From Geminicoccus sp. (GTDB lineage Bacteria; Pseudomonadota; Alphaproteobacteria; UBA7985), in contig PAPT01000037.1 of assembly GCA_002708995.1 (NCBI GenBank), positions 1 to 64,000 of the forward strand: a stretch of DNA of 64,000 bases. The letters are read 5' to 3'. Positions 42,779-53,669 of this stretch are shown here, in pieces; position 1 is the first letter of the stretch, and each line of letters begins with the position of its first letter. The notes below the pieces were generated by a model. That model did not search any database. It was given only the letters and a program-made list of their open reading frames with translations, and was not told where the DNA came from. The position numbers and the translations under genes were made by a program.

Positions 42779-43970
42779 CCATCAGCTCCATGAACCGGTC
42801 GAAGAGGTAGTGAGAATCGTGCGGGCCGGGGCTAGCTTCGGGGTGGTATTGCACGGAGAACGCCCGGTAGCGGATCGAACGAATGCCCTCGTTGGTCCCG
42901 TCGAACAGCGACACGTGGGTCGCCTCAACGTTGTCGGGCAGGCTCTCCAGATCGACAGCAAAGCCGTGGTTCTGAGAGGTGATCTCCACCTTGCCCGTGC
43001 TCAGGTCCTTGACCGGGTGATTGCCGCCACGATGGCCCTGGTGCAGCTTCGAGGTCCGGGCGCCGAGCGCCTGCGCGAGAATCTGGTGCCCCAGGCAGAT
43101 GCCGAAAATCGGGGTGCCGGCGTCGAGCACACCGCGCACGGCCTCGGCGGCATAAACGCCAGTGGCAGCCGGGTCACCCGGGCCATTGGAAAGGAAGACA
43201 CCGTCGGGCTGGTGGGACAGGATTTCTTCGGCCGTGGCGCTGGCCGGGACCACCGTCACTTCGCAGCCTCGGGCCGCAAGGTTCCGCAGGATGTTGAGCT
43301 TGGCACCGAAGTCGACTGTGACCACACGCCGGGTCGGCGCGGTCATCTCGCCAAAGCCGTCCTTGAGGCTCCAGGTCGTCTGCGACCACTGATAAGTCTG
43401 GCCGGTGGTGACGTCCTTGGACAGATCGAGGCCCGTGAGCCCGCTCCACGACGATGCCTGCTCGAAGGCGACGGTCAAGGCCGCCTTGCTCAGGTCGCCG
43501 TTGACCACGACGCCGTTGGGGGCGCCGTCGTCGCGGATGAGCCGGGTTAGCGCGCGGGTGTCGACCCCGGCGATCCCGGTCATGCCCTTGGCGCGCAGCC
43601 AGTCGGAAAGGTGCTGGGCGGCGCGGAAGTTCGAAGGCCGGGTAATGTCGCAGCGCAGCACGCAGCCCCGGGCGAATACCTGGTGCGCCTCAATATCCTC
43701 GTCGTTGGTGCCGACGTTGCCGATATGGGGAAAAGTAAAGGTAATGATCTGGCCTGCGTAGGACGGATCCATCAGAATTTCCTGATAGCCGCTTATCGAG
43801 GTGTTGAAACAGACCTCTCCCAGCGACTGACCTTCAGCCCCGAGACCTACGCCCCAAAGCACGGCGCCACTGCCCAGAACCAACGCGCCGGTCGCCGGTG
43901 CGGGTCGCGCGGCTAAGGCATTGGCAAAACGTGTTTTTTGGCTGGCCGAAGCTGGGCTCGTGGCGGTCAT
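42771..43970 (-). CDS. carA: Carbamoyl-phosphate synthase small subunit
   Basis: 399 residues from [10 protein letters not shown] at 43970; an in-frame ATG at 44102 would add an unconserved leader. N-terminal small-subunit domain ([20 protein letters not shown]) and class I amidotransferase domain with nucleophile in [15 protein letters not shown] and [14 protein letters not shown]. Supplies ammonia to CarB. Directly upstream of carB and divergent from the yqeY-like gene. Confidence 0.97.
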
Positions 43971-44201
43971 GGGGGACGGGCTCCAATCGGTGCTGGTCTG
44001 CTTGGGCTGAGCGCACGCTCTGGAAGAAAGTCGAGTACTGTTATGCTTCCCGATCGTCAAGGAATGCCAGCAGTGCGGCAATGGCTCACCGTGAGGTTTC
44101 ATGCGTCAGGCGCAAGTCAGTGGATGGCTTGGAGGGTGATTGCCAAAGTTCGGCCACATCATTAGCTTCCGCGCAATCTTGAAACAGCACGCAGGCAGTC
44201 C

Positions 44202-44675
44202 ATGCTACGCGACACACTGACCGGGTCCATGAAGGACGCGATGAAAGCCAAAGACCAGATCACGCTGTCCACGCTGCGTCTGGTCAACGCTGCGATCAAG
44301 CAGCAGGACATCGACGTTCGCGCCTCCGGCAACGAGGACGGCATCGCCGACTCCGAAATTCTCTCGCTGCTGCAGAAGATGATCAAGCAGCGCCGGGAAA
44401 GCATCCGTATGTACGAAGAAGGCGGCCGTGCTGACGCTGCCGCGCAGGAAGCAGCCGAAATCGAGGTCATCGAGCGATTTCTGCCGCAGATGATGTCCGA
44501 AGCCGAGGTCGAAGCCGCACTCGACGAGGTGATTTCCGAAACCGGCGCCGGTTCGATCAAGGACATGGGTCCGGTGATGGCGGCCCTAAAGCAGAAGTAC
44601 GCGGGCCAGATCGACTTCGGGTCGGTCTCCCCGATCGTCAAGCAGCGCCTGTGCGCGCGCTCCAAGGCTGCCTGA
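44202..44675 (+). CDS. GatB/YqeY domain protein
   Basis: 157 residues matching YqeY: MLRDTLTGSMKDAMKAKDQI, LSTLRLVNAAIKQQDI, ILSLLQKMIKQRRESIRMYEEGGR, EIEVIERFLPQMMS, GPVMAALKQKYAGQIDF. Related to the tRNA-binding tail domain of GatB; probably tRNA-associated, exact role unknown. In most alphaproteobacteria it is directly followed by dnaG and rpoD; here a terminator and an opposite-strand transporter gene intervene. Confidence 0.92.
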   Translation: MLRDTLTGSMKDAMKAKDQITLSTLRLVNAAIKQQDIDVRASGNEDGIADSEILSLLQKMIKQRRESIRMYEEGGRADAAAQEAAEIEVIERFLPQMMSEAEVEAALDEVISETGAGSIKDMGPVMAALKQKYAGQIDFGSVSPIVKQRLCARSKAA

Positions 44676-44733
44676 GGGACGGGCGGTCACTGCTCGACGC
44701 TCGTTGCGGGGCACCGGGCAGAGCGAATGCAGG

Positions 44734-44758
44734 AAGCCGGGTCTGACCCGGCTTTTTT
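44734..44758 (+). terminator. Rho-independent terminator of the yqeY-like gene
   Basis: AAGCCGGGT, CTG loop, ACCCGGCTT: a perfect 9-bp stem whose right side runs into six Ts. Confidence 0.92.
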
Positions 44759-44802
44759 GTTGCCTCCAGCCACAGCAGCAAACTCAATATCAGGTCCGAA
44801 CC

Positions 44803-45855
44803 TTACTGGTAGAGCAGCAGAGCCGTTCCCAGCCCCGCGAGACCAGCACCCACCCAGGCCAGCAGCGCCGGGCGCTGGCGGGTGACGATCCAGATCAGCG
44901 GCAGCAGGACCACGGGCGTCATCGACGACAGCGTGGCGACCACCGCCGCGTCGGTCAGGGTCAGGGCGATAAGGAACAGGGTCATGCCCAAACCGATCCC
45001 CAGCACACCGTTGAGGGTGATGATGCCCAGCAGCCGTGGGGTGATCCGGACCGCTGCTGCCGGATCTCCGGGCGCGGGCGACCACGGGCCAGGCACCAGA
45101 AACGCCACCCACAGGGCGACGGCGGAGACGGCGACGCGGATCGCCGAGGCGACGATCGAGTCAGGGCGTTCAGCAGGGCTGAGCTCGGCCGTGCCGGCGC
45201 CCGGGAATGCCCGGCTCAGGCCTTCGATCGCGGTTCCCTGCAGACTGCCGGGATCGAGCACCGGCGCTGCGATGATGGTGCCCACGGCCTGCGAGAGCGC
45301 AGCGCCCAGCCCGAGCAGAACCCCCAGCGCCAGCGGACCGCGCACAGCCTCCCAGACGTGCAGTTGGTCGCGGCGCTTGCCGTAGACGATGGCGATCACG
45401 ACCCCCACGAACACCAGCACGATGCCCGCCCAGTCTTCGAGCAGCATGGCGTCGCCGATCAGCAGCCCGAGCAAGGCGGTCATGGGCGCGTGGGTGGAGA
45501 ACAGGATGGTGGTGCGGCGCGGGCCAACCCGCGCCAGAGTGCTGTAGAGCAGCGTATCACCGAGGAAGATACCGATCAGGCCGGACAGGCTTAGCACCCC
45601 GAAGCCGAACACGTCGATCCGCAGGCCGCCGTTCTGCACCGCGGCCCAAGCGGCAAAGGCGATCAGGCCCAGTGCCACCATCGACAGCCGCAGACGGTTG
45701 AATCGGATACCGCCCAGCGCGCGCGCCGGACCCGCCGCCAGCAGCGAGGTCAGCGCCCACAGAACCGAGATTGAGAGGGCCAGCAAAGCGCCCTCGTTGA
45801 TGGTACTCACCAGACTTATCCCATCCTTACCCAGAGGCTTACTCAAAGAAATCAC
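44803..45855 (-). CDS. EamA/DMT-family membrane transporter
   Basis: 350 residues (a GTG at 45810 could be the real start). About ten hydrophobic helices in two EamA repeats (for example ALLALSISVLWALTSLLAAG, GFGVLSLSGLIGIFLGDTLL, VVATLSSMTPVVLLPLIWI). A long polar insert of about 50 residues sits between repeats (PGSLQGTAIEGLSRAFPGAG and following). The substrate of such drug/metabolite exporters cannot be read from sequence. Inserted between two genes that are normally neighbours. Confidence 0.85.
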   Translation of the reverse strand: MISLSKPLGKDGISLVSTINEGALLALSISVLWALTSLLAAGPARALGGIRFNRLRLSMVALGLIAFAAWAAVQNGGLRIDVFGFGVLSLSGLIGIFLGDTLLYSTLARVGPRRTTILFSTHAPMTALLGLLIGDAMLLEDWAGIVLVFVGVVIAIVYGKRRDQLHVWEAVRGPLALGVLLGLGAALSQAVGTIIAAPVLDPGSLQGTAIEGLSRAFPGAGTAELSPAERPDSIVASAIRVAVSAVALWVAFLVPGPWSPAPGDPAAAVRITPRLLGIITLNGVLGIGLGMTLFLIALTLTDAAVVATLSSMTPVVLLPLIWIVTRQRPALLAWVGAGLAGLGTALLLYQ

Positions 45856-45876
45856 GTCCGAGGCCGCGAAAAGGCG

Positions 45877-45882
45877 TATAAT
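45877..45882 (+). promoter_or_regulatory. Candidate -10 element for dnaG
   Basis: A perfect TATAAT lies in the divergent gap between the transporter and dnaG, about 180 bases before the dnaG start. No convincing -35 box is seen at the right distance, so only the -10 is claimed. Confidence 0.35.
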
Positions 45883-46062
45883 GCCTGCCCACTTGGGCTA
45901 AAACCCTTGGGTCGGGTGAGGTACCAACGCGCCCGTGAACACTAAGGTCTGGCCACGTCTGCGGGCCAACGGCGAGTCTGCAGGGCAGCACCGCAAGGCG
46001 GCTGGGCGGCATCCCGAAAATGCTGCTTGGCCGGGAAACGACGAAGGACAGAGAGCAGGACC

Positions 46063-47955
46063 GTGGCGACGATCCCCCCCGCTTTTCTTGATGAGATCCG
46101 CAACAGGCTCGACCTGTCGGACGTGGTTGGCACGCGAGTCAAGCTGCAGCGCAAAGGGCGCGAATGGACCGCCTGCTGCCCCTTCCACAACGAAAAGACA
46201 CCCTCATTCTACGTTAACAACGAGAAGGGCTTTTACCACTGCTTTGGCTGCGGTGAGCACGGCGACCACATCGGCTTCGTCATGAACCACGACGGCCAGT
46301 CTTTCCTCGATGCGGTCGAGACGTTGGCTTCGCAGGCCGGGCTGGACATGCCCAAGGCCGACCCGGATGCCGCGCGCAAGGCCGAGCGCGCCAAGGGCCT
46401 GAAAGAGGCCATGGAGGCGGCGGTCCGTGCCTATCAGGAGGCGCTGTTTGCGCCCGAGGGTGCCGAGGCCCGCACCTACATCGAGAAGCGGGGGCTGACG
46501 CCGGAAACCATGCAGCGGTTCCAGGTGGGCTACGCGCCGGACTCGCGCGACTGGCTGTTCCGCAAGCTCATGGCGCAGGGCTTTGACGCCCGGGTGCTGA
46601 TCGAAGCAGCACTGGCCAAGGTGCCGGACGACGGCCGCGACCCTTACGACATGTTCCGGGGTCGGTTGATGTTCCCGATCTGGGACCGGCAGGGGAACCC
46701 CGTCGCCTTCGGTGGCCGTATTTTGGGGGAGGGCGAGCCCAAGTACCTCAACTCCCCCGATACCCCGATCTTCCAAAAGGGACAGCTGCTCTACGCCCAC
46801 CACCTTGCGCGGAAGGTCGCCCACGACCGGGGGGAAATCCTCGTGGTCGAAGGCTACATGGACGCCATCGCGCTGGCGCAGGCCGGGGTGCCGAATGCGG
46901 TCGCCCCGCTGGGCACGGCCCTGACCGAGGATCATCTGCGCCTGCTTTGGAAGATGGTGCCGGCGCCGATCGTCTGTCTGGACGGCGATAACGCTGGGCA
47001 GCGGGCGGCGCGGCGTACGGCCGAGCGGGCCCTGCCCCTGCTGACGGCGGGGAAAACGGTGCGCTTTGCCACCCTGCCCGAGGGCCAAGACCCCGATGAC
47101 CTGCTCCGCCACGGCGGCTTGCGGGGGCTGCAGACGGTCCTGTCGCAGGCCGAGGGCCTGTCTGCGTCACTTTGGCGCTGGGAGCGGCTGGTTATGGCTG
47201 GAAACGGCGCCGAGCAGCGCGCGGCGCTGTGGGCGCGGATCAGCGCGCAGCTGAAGACGGTCTCCGACCCGAGCCTGAGCGCGGCGATCGAGGCGGAGAT
47301 GGTGCAGCGCTTCGAGGCGTCCTTCGGCCACCACCCCTACCGCAAGTCGGGCGGGCAGCAGTGGGAGCGCGCGCGCCAGTATCAGGGCCAGCAGCATGGA
47401 CAGAGCCGCGGCCCCATGACGTGGGGCGGTTCGAGGCCCTTCGCCAAGACCGGTGTCGGCCTGGGTGGCAACGACCGAGTTTCCGCGCTCGATACCCGGT
47501 CTCTGGCCCGACGACCCTATGAGGTTTTGTTCGCCGCGCTGCTCAATCATCCCGGCCTGCTCGAGCTCTACGGTGAGAGCCTCGCCACCCTGACCATGCA
47601 CGACGTCGAGTTGGCGCAATTCCGCGATGCGCTGATCCAGGCGCTGTTTGGCGAGGTAACCCTTGACACTGCCCATCTGCGGGATCATCTGTCGGAGCGA
47701 GGGCTAGACAGCGTGGTCGAGCGTTTAACGGGTTCTGAAATCCAGCTCCACGCAGGCTTTGCAAAGCCAGGTGCCCTGAAAGATGAGGTGATCGAAGGTC
47801 TGGAGACCTTGTTCGCAGGCTTCACGCACCGGGACATGCAGCACGAGCTGGAGGTCTCGAAGACAGCGTTACCTGCTTATGCCGTTACGGATGAGGAGCT
47901 GCACGCCCTTCACCTGCGCGCCAAGGCCTACACCGACACCAAGCCCTCTTCCTGA
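46063..47955 (+). CDS. dnaG: DNA primase
   Basis: 630 residues from the GTG at 46063 (VATIPPAFLDEIRNR), favoured because AGGA precedes it and family members start here; an ATG at 46027 is in frame. Zinc-binding domain CCPFH...FHCFGCG-type (ACCPFHNEKTPSFYVN, YHCFGCGEHGD), TOPRIM core with VVEGYMDAIALAQAG and CLDGDNAGQRAARRTA, RNA polymerase domain with FGGRILGEGEPKYLNSP, and a C-terminal helicase-binding domain. Makes primers at the replication fork. Followed by rpoD, part of the classic macromolecular synthesis unit. Confidence 0.97.
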   Translation: MATIPPAFLDEIRNRLDLSDVVGTRVKLQRKGREWTACCPFHNEKTPSFYVNNEKGFYHCFGCGEHGDHIGFVMNHDGQSFLDAVETLASQAGLDMPKADPDAARKAERAKGLKEAMEAAVRAYQEALFAPEGAEARTYIEKRGLTPETMQRFQVGYAPDSRDWLFRKLMAQGFDARVLIEAALAKVPDDGRDPYDMFRGRLMFPIWDRQGNPVAFGGRILGEGEPKYLNSPDTPIFQKGQLLYAHHLARKVAHDRGEILVVEGYMDAIALAQAGVPNAVAPLGTALTEDHLRLLWKMVPAPIVCLDGDNAGQRAARRTAERALPLLTAGKTVRFATLPEGQDPDDLLRHGGLRGLQTVLSQAEGLSASLWRWERLVMAGNGAEQRAALWARISAQLKTVSDPSLSAAIEAEMVQRFEASFGHHPYRKSGGQQWERARQYQGQQHGQSRGPMTWGGSRPFAKTGVGLGGNDRVSALDTRSLARRPYEVLFAALLNHPGLLELYGESLATLTMHDVELAQFRDALIQALFGEVTLDTAHLRDHLSERGLDSVVERLTGSEIQLHAGFAKPGALKDEVIEGLETLFAGFTHRDMQHELEVSKTALPAYAVTDEELHALHLRAKAYTDTKPSS

Positions 47956-48078
47956 CAAGTGCCCGCACCGCGGGGTCAGCACTTAAACTAAAAAAACGCG
48001 ACGGACTGCCCGCCGGCCCTGTGCCGGTTTTCTCCTTTCGGAGGGATGTGCAGGTTCGTTCTGAACACCGAGGTCTGA

Positions 48079-50106
<2,028 letters not shown>

Positions 50107-50107
50107 G

Positions 50108-50262
50108 GGTTGCGTGCTCGATTTGACGCCGCTTCGCGGCTTACAAAGCTCCCCCGCGCAGTCAAACGGACAGGCCGTGCTTCGCCCTGCCTGACGTTAT
50201 TTATCTGAAAGTGCGCGTGGGAGGGCCGAAGGCCGCGAAGCGGCCAAGGCCCGAACGCGCCA
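50108..50262 (-). repeat. Intergenic inverted-end element, family 1, copy D (155 bp)
   Basis: Reverse orientation. Its two 52-base ends align without gaps at 34 of 52 positions by hand, sharing the central CCGCTTCGCGGC and the inner CTCCC-CGCGCA border. The core has CCTGTCCGTTTGACTGCGC as in A and B. Begins one base after the rpoD stop codon. Confidence 0.88.
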
Positions 50263-50274
50263 TAAAAGGAAAAT

Positions 50275-50328
50275 GCGCGACGCTTGGCCTCGCTGCGCGA
50301 AGCGCAGTCGGGGAAAAGTCGGCGCAAC
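50275..50328 (-). repeat. Intergenic repeat family 2, copy 2 (~54 bp)
   Basis: Reverse complement reads GGTTGCGCCGACTTTTCCCC, then GACTGCGCTTCGCGCAG and CAAGCGTCGCGC; nearly the same as 26744-26798. It begins right at the stop codon of the EamA gene and ends 12 bases from family 1 copy D. Confidence 0.75.
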
Positions 50329-50329
50329 C

Positions 50330-51361
50330 CTAGTCTTCAACAGTGGCTTCACCATCCGCGCGGCTCAATTTCCACCTCGCGTGCACCGACTCCCGCCACG
50401 CTGTCACAACCCCACCCGTCATGATCAGCGCCACGCCGAACCAGATCGCCACCGGCGGGATCAGTGATTGGGTGAACCAGGCCAGACCGGTCGCGAAGAT
50501 GATCGCCACGTATTCCAAAGATCCCACAACCGCCGCTGGCGCTGAGCGATAGGCAATATTGAGCGCCTGCGCCGCCCCGATCGCCACCACGCCCATCAGC
50601 CCGAACTGCCACCAGTGGGCCGCCCAGTCCAGGGCGATCCGCTCGCCGAACAACACCCAGACCGGGAAGATTGTTAGCAGCGACGCGATTCCGCCGACGT
50701 ACGTGATGGAAATCGCCGGGACGCTTTTGGGCATGAACCGCAGTGAGATCATGTTCACCGAGAACATCACCGCCGCAGCCACAGGCAGCAGGGCATAGGT
50801 CGCGGTCAACCATAGCGGCCGGCCACTGTCTTCGAGCGCCCATTCACCGCCCTTTGCAAGCCACAGCGCCACCTGCACCGCCACCACCCCGGCGAAGCCG
50901 ATCAGCAGCGCGCCCCATCGCCAGACCCCGGCACGTTCACCCAGAAACACCGTCGCCAGCACCGTCAGCATCAGCGGATAGGTGAAAATCAACGCCGTCG
51001 CCGAGCCCTGATCGAGCAGCTTGAACGACGAGAAGAAGAGAAACCCGATGGGGACGATCGTGATGCCACGAAAAACCGCGATGCCGGCCCCACCAAACCA
51101 TGGCACGAACCGCTCCCGCCGCAGAAGCATCAGTGAGACCAGAAACACCATGGCTGAAACGTTCCGGATCAGCTGCATCTCGATCACGCCGTAGGTCAGC
51201 CGCAGATTGAAGGCGATGGCATCCATGGTGGTCAGCATGAAGGCAGCGATGATCGAAGCCGCAATGCCCAACAGCAGTCGACCGTCGGTCTGGAACCGAC
51301 GCACGGTCCCGTCGGTTGTATCCGGTATCTCAGGCTTGTCAGTGTTTCCAGAACCCGCCAC
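50330..51361 (-). CDS. EamA/DMT-family transporter (RhaT/RarD-like group)
   Basis: 343 residues with a polar N-terminal tail of ~28 and about ten transmembrane helices in two EamA repeats (GIAASIIAAFMLTTMDAIAF, ATALIFTYPLMLTVLATVFLGER, SLEYVAIIFATGLAWFTQ). The motif LGERAGVWRWGALLIGFAGV is typical of the family. Exporter of unknown metabolite. Distinct from the EamA protein near dnaG; not a tandem duplicate. Converges with rpoD across a repeat-filled gap of 223 bases. Confidence 0.87.
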   Translation of the reverse strand: MAGSGNTDKPEIPDTTDGTVRRFQTDGRLLLGIAASIIAAFMLTTMDAIAFNLRLTYGVIEMQLIRNVSAMVFLVSLMLLRRERFVPWFGGAGIAVFRGITIVPIGFLFFSSFKLLDQGSATALIFTYPLMLTVLATVFLGERAGVWRWGALLIGFAGVVAVQVALWLAKGGEWALEDSGRPLWLTATYALLPVAAAVMFSVNMISLRFMPKSVPAISITYVGGIASLLTIFPVWVLFGERIALDWAAHWWQFGLMGVVAIGAAQALNIAYRSAPAAVVGSLEYVAIIFATGLAWFTQSLIPPVAIWFGVALIMTGGVVTAWRESVHARWKLSRADGEATVED

Positions 51362-51457
51362 AGGGACCTCAAAAGTACAGAAGAGCCGGCCCCTCAGGGA
51401 TGCGGCACCAATGGCGCCGACGGCATGGTCGGAAAGCTCAGCACAGACCGCAGCGGT

Positions 51458-51961
51458 TCAGGCTGCGACGCTGGCTCTCACGCGAAGGAGGATATCAGCG
51501 CAGCAGCGCTCGATCTGGTCAAGGGCCAAGTCGTAGGCCTCCTGCCCCTGCGAAAAAGGATCTGCGATTTCCCGGAACCCCGGATTGGCTGAAAAGGCCG
51601 TAATTAGCAGGATCTGCGCCTGATCATGGCTCTGCCGCCGCTCGCGCAGGAACTGCTGATGCTCCCGGGTCATGCCGATGATCCAGTCAAAGCGGTCAAA
51701 GTCGCTGGCCTCGACCGGACGGGACCGCAGCTCGTTGATGAAGTACCCCCGCTCCCGGGTTGCAACCTGAGCCTCAGGCGTCGGCGGCTGGCTTTCGTGC
51801 CAGCGGGTGGTGCCGGCAGACTCGATCAGCACCCGATCGCCAACCCCCCACAGCGCTGCCTGCGCCCGCAGAACGCCCTCAGCCATGGGGGAGCGGCAGG
51901 TGTTCCCCGTGCAAACGAACAAAATATTTAGTCCTGAAACCCTCTCCAGCACGTCACACAA
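51458..51961 (-). CDS. Low-molecular-weight protein tyrosine phosphatase family
   Basis: 167 residues. The P-loop VCTGNTCRSPMAEGV (Cys17, Arg23) starts the fold and the general acid Asp lies in DPFSQGQEAYDLALDQI (DPF rather than DPY). LRSRPVEASDFDRFDWIIGM is also typical. Family members act on phosphotyrosine or on arginine phosphate, or serve as arsenate reductases; there is no ars context. A GTG at 51940 could be the real start. It lies 96 bases upstream of the EamA transporter on the same strand. Confidence 0.88.
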   Translation of the reverse strand: MCDVLERVSGLNILFVCTGNTCRSPMAEGVLRAQAALWGVGDRVLIESAGTTRWHESQPPTPEAQVATRERGYFINELRSRPVEASDFDRFDWIIGMTREHQQFLRERRQSHDQAQILLITAFSANPGFREIADPFSQGQEAYDLALDQIERCCADILLRVRASVAA

Positions 51962-52137
51962 AACCCTCAGCCTGTAAGAATATTATGCGCCACATTGGGG
52001 CGCAGCAGCCGGCAGGTCCAGAGGACCTGTGGAGCGAATGCAGAACAATCTGTGGAAAATAAGCGCCCCTGCATAACTTATGCGCTGAGCCATAATCTCT
52101 GCCGAATAAGTAATCAACGAGGCGCGGGAACGCTCGG

Positions 52138-52725
52138 TCAGAAGCGCTCTCGGCGACCGTCGGGGTGCATCGCGATGACCGATCCAGGCTCATCGCCGTT
52201 GGTGTCCATTATCACCCGGTAATTGAGGATGTAGCTGTCGTCGATGGTGCTCGCCCGGGTCGAAGCCAGCTCTCCATCCTCGTTGAGATCGTAGCGCGCG
52301 GTCAGACCTTCGCATTCGACATAGACCTTCCGCTCGCCCGTGTTCCAGTCCATTTCCTTGGTGATCTGGCCCACCGACGCGGTCTTGCACAGCTCCCGGC
52401 CCAGCAGCGGTGCCGCCTTGGACAAATCGCGGGTGTGTGATATCGAACCCCCGGGTAAAGCATTGAAAATAATCATGTAAGTCGGATGCACGAAGTCGAG
52501 TTTAGCAGCACCATAGTTGACATCAGGGTCGACATAGTTGCGCTCGAAGGCGTCCGCATCGCGCAGGAAGTAGGCGCGCACGGGGGTCTGCTTGCCCTCA
52601 GAATCGGTCATCACCCGGGCGTAGATCAGGTCGGCACCGAAGTAGGGTGACGAGGCCCCGCAGGCCAGCACACCCAGCGCCGCAACCACAGCCAGAACAG
52701 ACGAAAAAAGCGCACGCGGTGACAT
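52138..52725 (-). CDS. Putative lipoprotein of unknown function
   Basis: 195 residues from the ATG at 52725 with GGGGAT upstream. Signal MSPRALFSSVLAVVAALGVL then lipobox LAC-G (lipidated Cys22). The mature part has YARVMTDSEGKQTPVRAYFL, MDWNTGERKVYVECEGLTARY, and a C-terminal NYRVIMDTNGDEPG; mixed beta-rich, no domain recognised. Tyr- and Asp-rich. Appears to be a single gene. Its neighbours (phosphatase and cob genes) give no clue. Confidence 0.7.
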   Translation of the reverse strand: MSPRALFSSVLAVVAALGVLACGASSPYFGADLIYARVMTDSEGKQTPVRAYFLRDADAFERNYVDPDVNYGAAKLDFVHPTYMIIFNALPGGSISHTRDLSKAAPLLGRELCKTASVGQITKEMDWNTGERKVYVECEGLTARYDLNEDGELASTRASTIDDSYILNYRVIMDTNGDEPGSVIAMHPDGRRERF

Positions 52726-52889
52726 CGCGGATCCCCATTCCAAAGTCAGATAACCTGAGCAAAAACCGGGCGGCACGGGGTCGTTCCGAGCTCTCTTTCA
52801 GGTACCAGAAATCGATGCCACTGAGGCGTCACGGTCCGGCGAGGGCAGCGTGATCAGCCGCGAAACACCCGGGCAGGGGCCATAGCTCC

Positions 52890-53669
52890 TCAGTCTTTCG
52901 ACAGATTTCGGTGCCTGAGTATATGCTCATAATCGGCGTCATATAGCGCGGAATCTGGAAATTCTGCTTCGCCGAGAACCGGACCTACAAAAATGATCGC
53001 AGTGCGGGTGATTTTCGCAGCGCGAACGTGCTCCCGGATGGTGGTAAGGGTGCCGTGGATGAACTGTTCCTCCGGCCAGCCGACCCGGTAGGCGACGATG
53101 CAGGGGCAGTCCTCGCCATAGTAGGGAATCAGCCGCCGCTGGATATCGCGCATGTACCGGATGCTCAGATGCAGAGCCAGTGTCGAGCGGGTCTGCGCGA
53201 AGTTCTCCAACGTCTCGTGCTCGGGCATGTCGGTCGCCTGCCCGGCCACGCGGGTCAGAATAATCGACTGCGAGACCGTGGGCAGGGTCAGCTCGACACC
53301 GAGGGTTGCCGCCGCCGCCGTGTAGGCCGAAACACCGGGCGTGATGTCGTAGGGAATATTCGCAGCGCGCAACCGCCGCGCCTGCTCCGCCACCGCGCCA
53401 TAGAGCGAAGGGTCGCCCGAGTGCACCCGCGCCACCCGCTGCCCGGCGCGAAAGGCGGTTTCCATGATCTCCATGATCTCGTCCAGCGCCATGGGGGCTG
53501 AATCACGGATATCGGCACCCTCCCGCGCGTGAACCAGCACGCCTTCAGGCACCAGTGACCCGGCGTAGAGCACCAGATCAGCGACGGCGATGAGGTCGCG
53601 CCCGCGCAGGGTCAGTAGGTCCGGCGACCCCGGCCCGGCGCCGATGAAGTGGATGGGTTCAGTGCTCAT
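52890..53669 (-). CDS. cobM: Precorrin-4 C11-methyltransferase
   Basis: 259 residues of the SAM uroporphyrinogen/precorrin methyltransferase fold: HFIGAGPGSPDLLTLRGRDLI, LVLYAGSLVP, RVHSGDPSLYGAVAEQ, DITPGVSAYTAAAATLGVELTLPTVSQS with the CobM/CbiF-type IILTRVAG following. Methylates C11 of the corrin ring. Last gene of the run cbiX-cobH-cobL-cobI-cbiG/cobJ-cobM; starts in a 4-base overlap with the fusion gene. Confidence 0.95.
   Translation of the reverse strand: MSTEPIHFIGAGPGSPDLLTLRGRDLIAVADLVLYAGSLVPEGVLVHAREGADIRDSAPMALDEIMEIMETAFRAGQRVARVHSGDPSLYGAVAEQARRLRAANIPYDITPGVSAYTAAAATLGVELTLPTVSQSIILTRVAGQATDMPEHETLENFAQTRSTLALHLSIRYMRDIQRRLIPYYGEDCPCIVAYRVGWPEEQFIHGTLTTIREHVRAAKITRTAIIFVGPVLGEAEFPDSALYDADYEHILRHRNLSKD

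Noticed and set aside
46712-46924. Short frames inside dnaG, rpoD and the cob genes on either strand
   Set aside because: All overlap genes with full conserved motifs and have no independent evidence.
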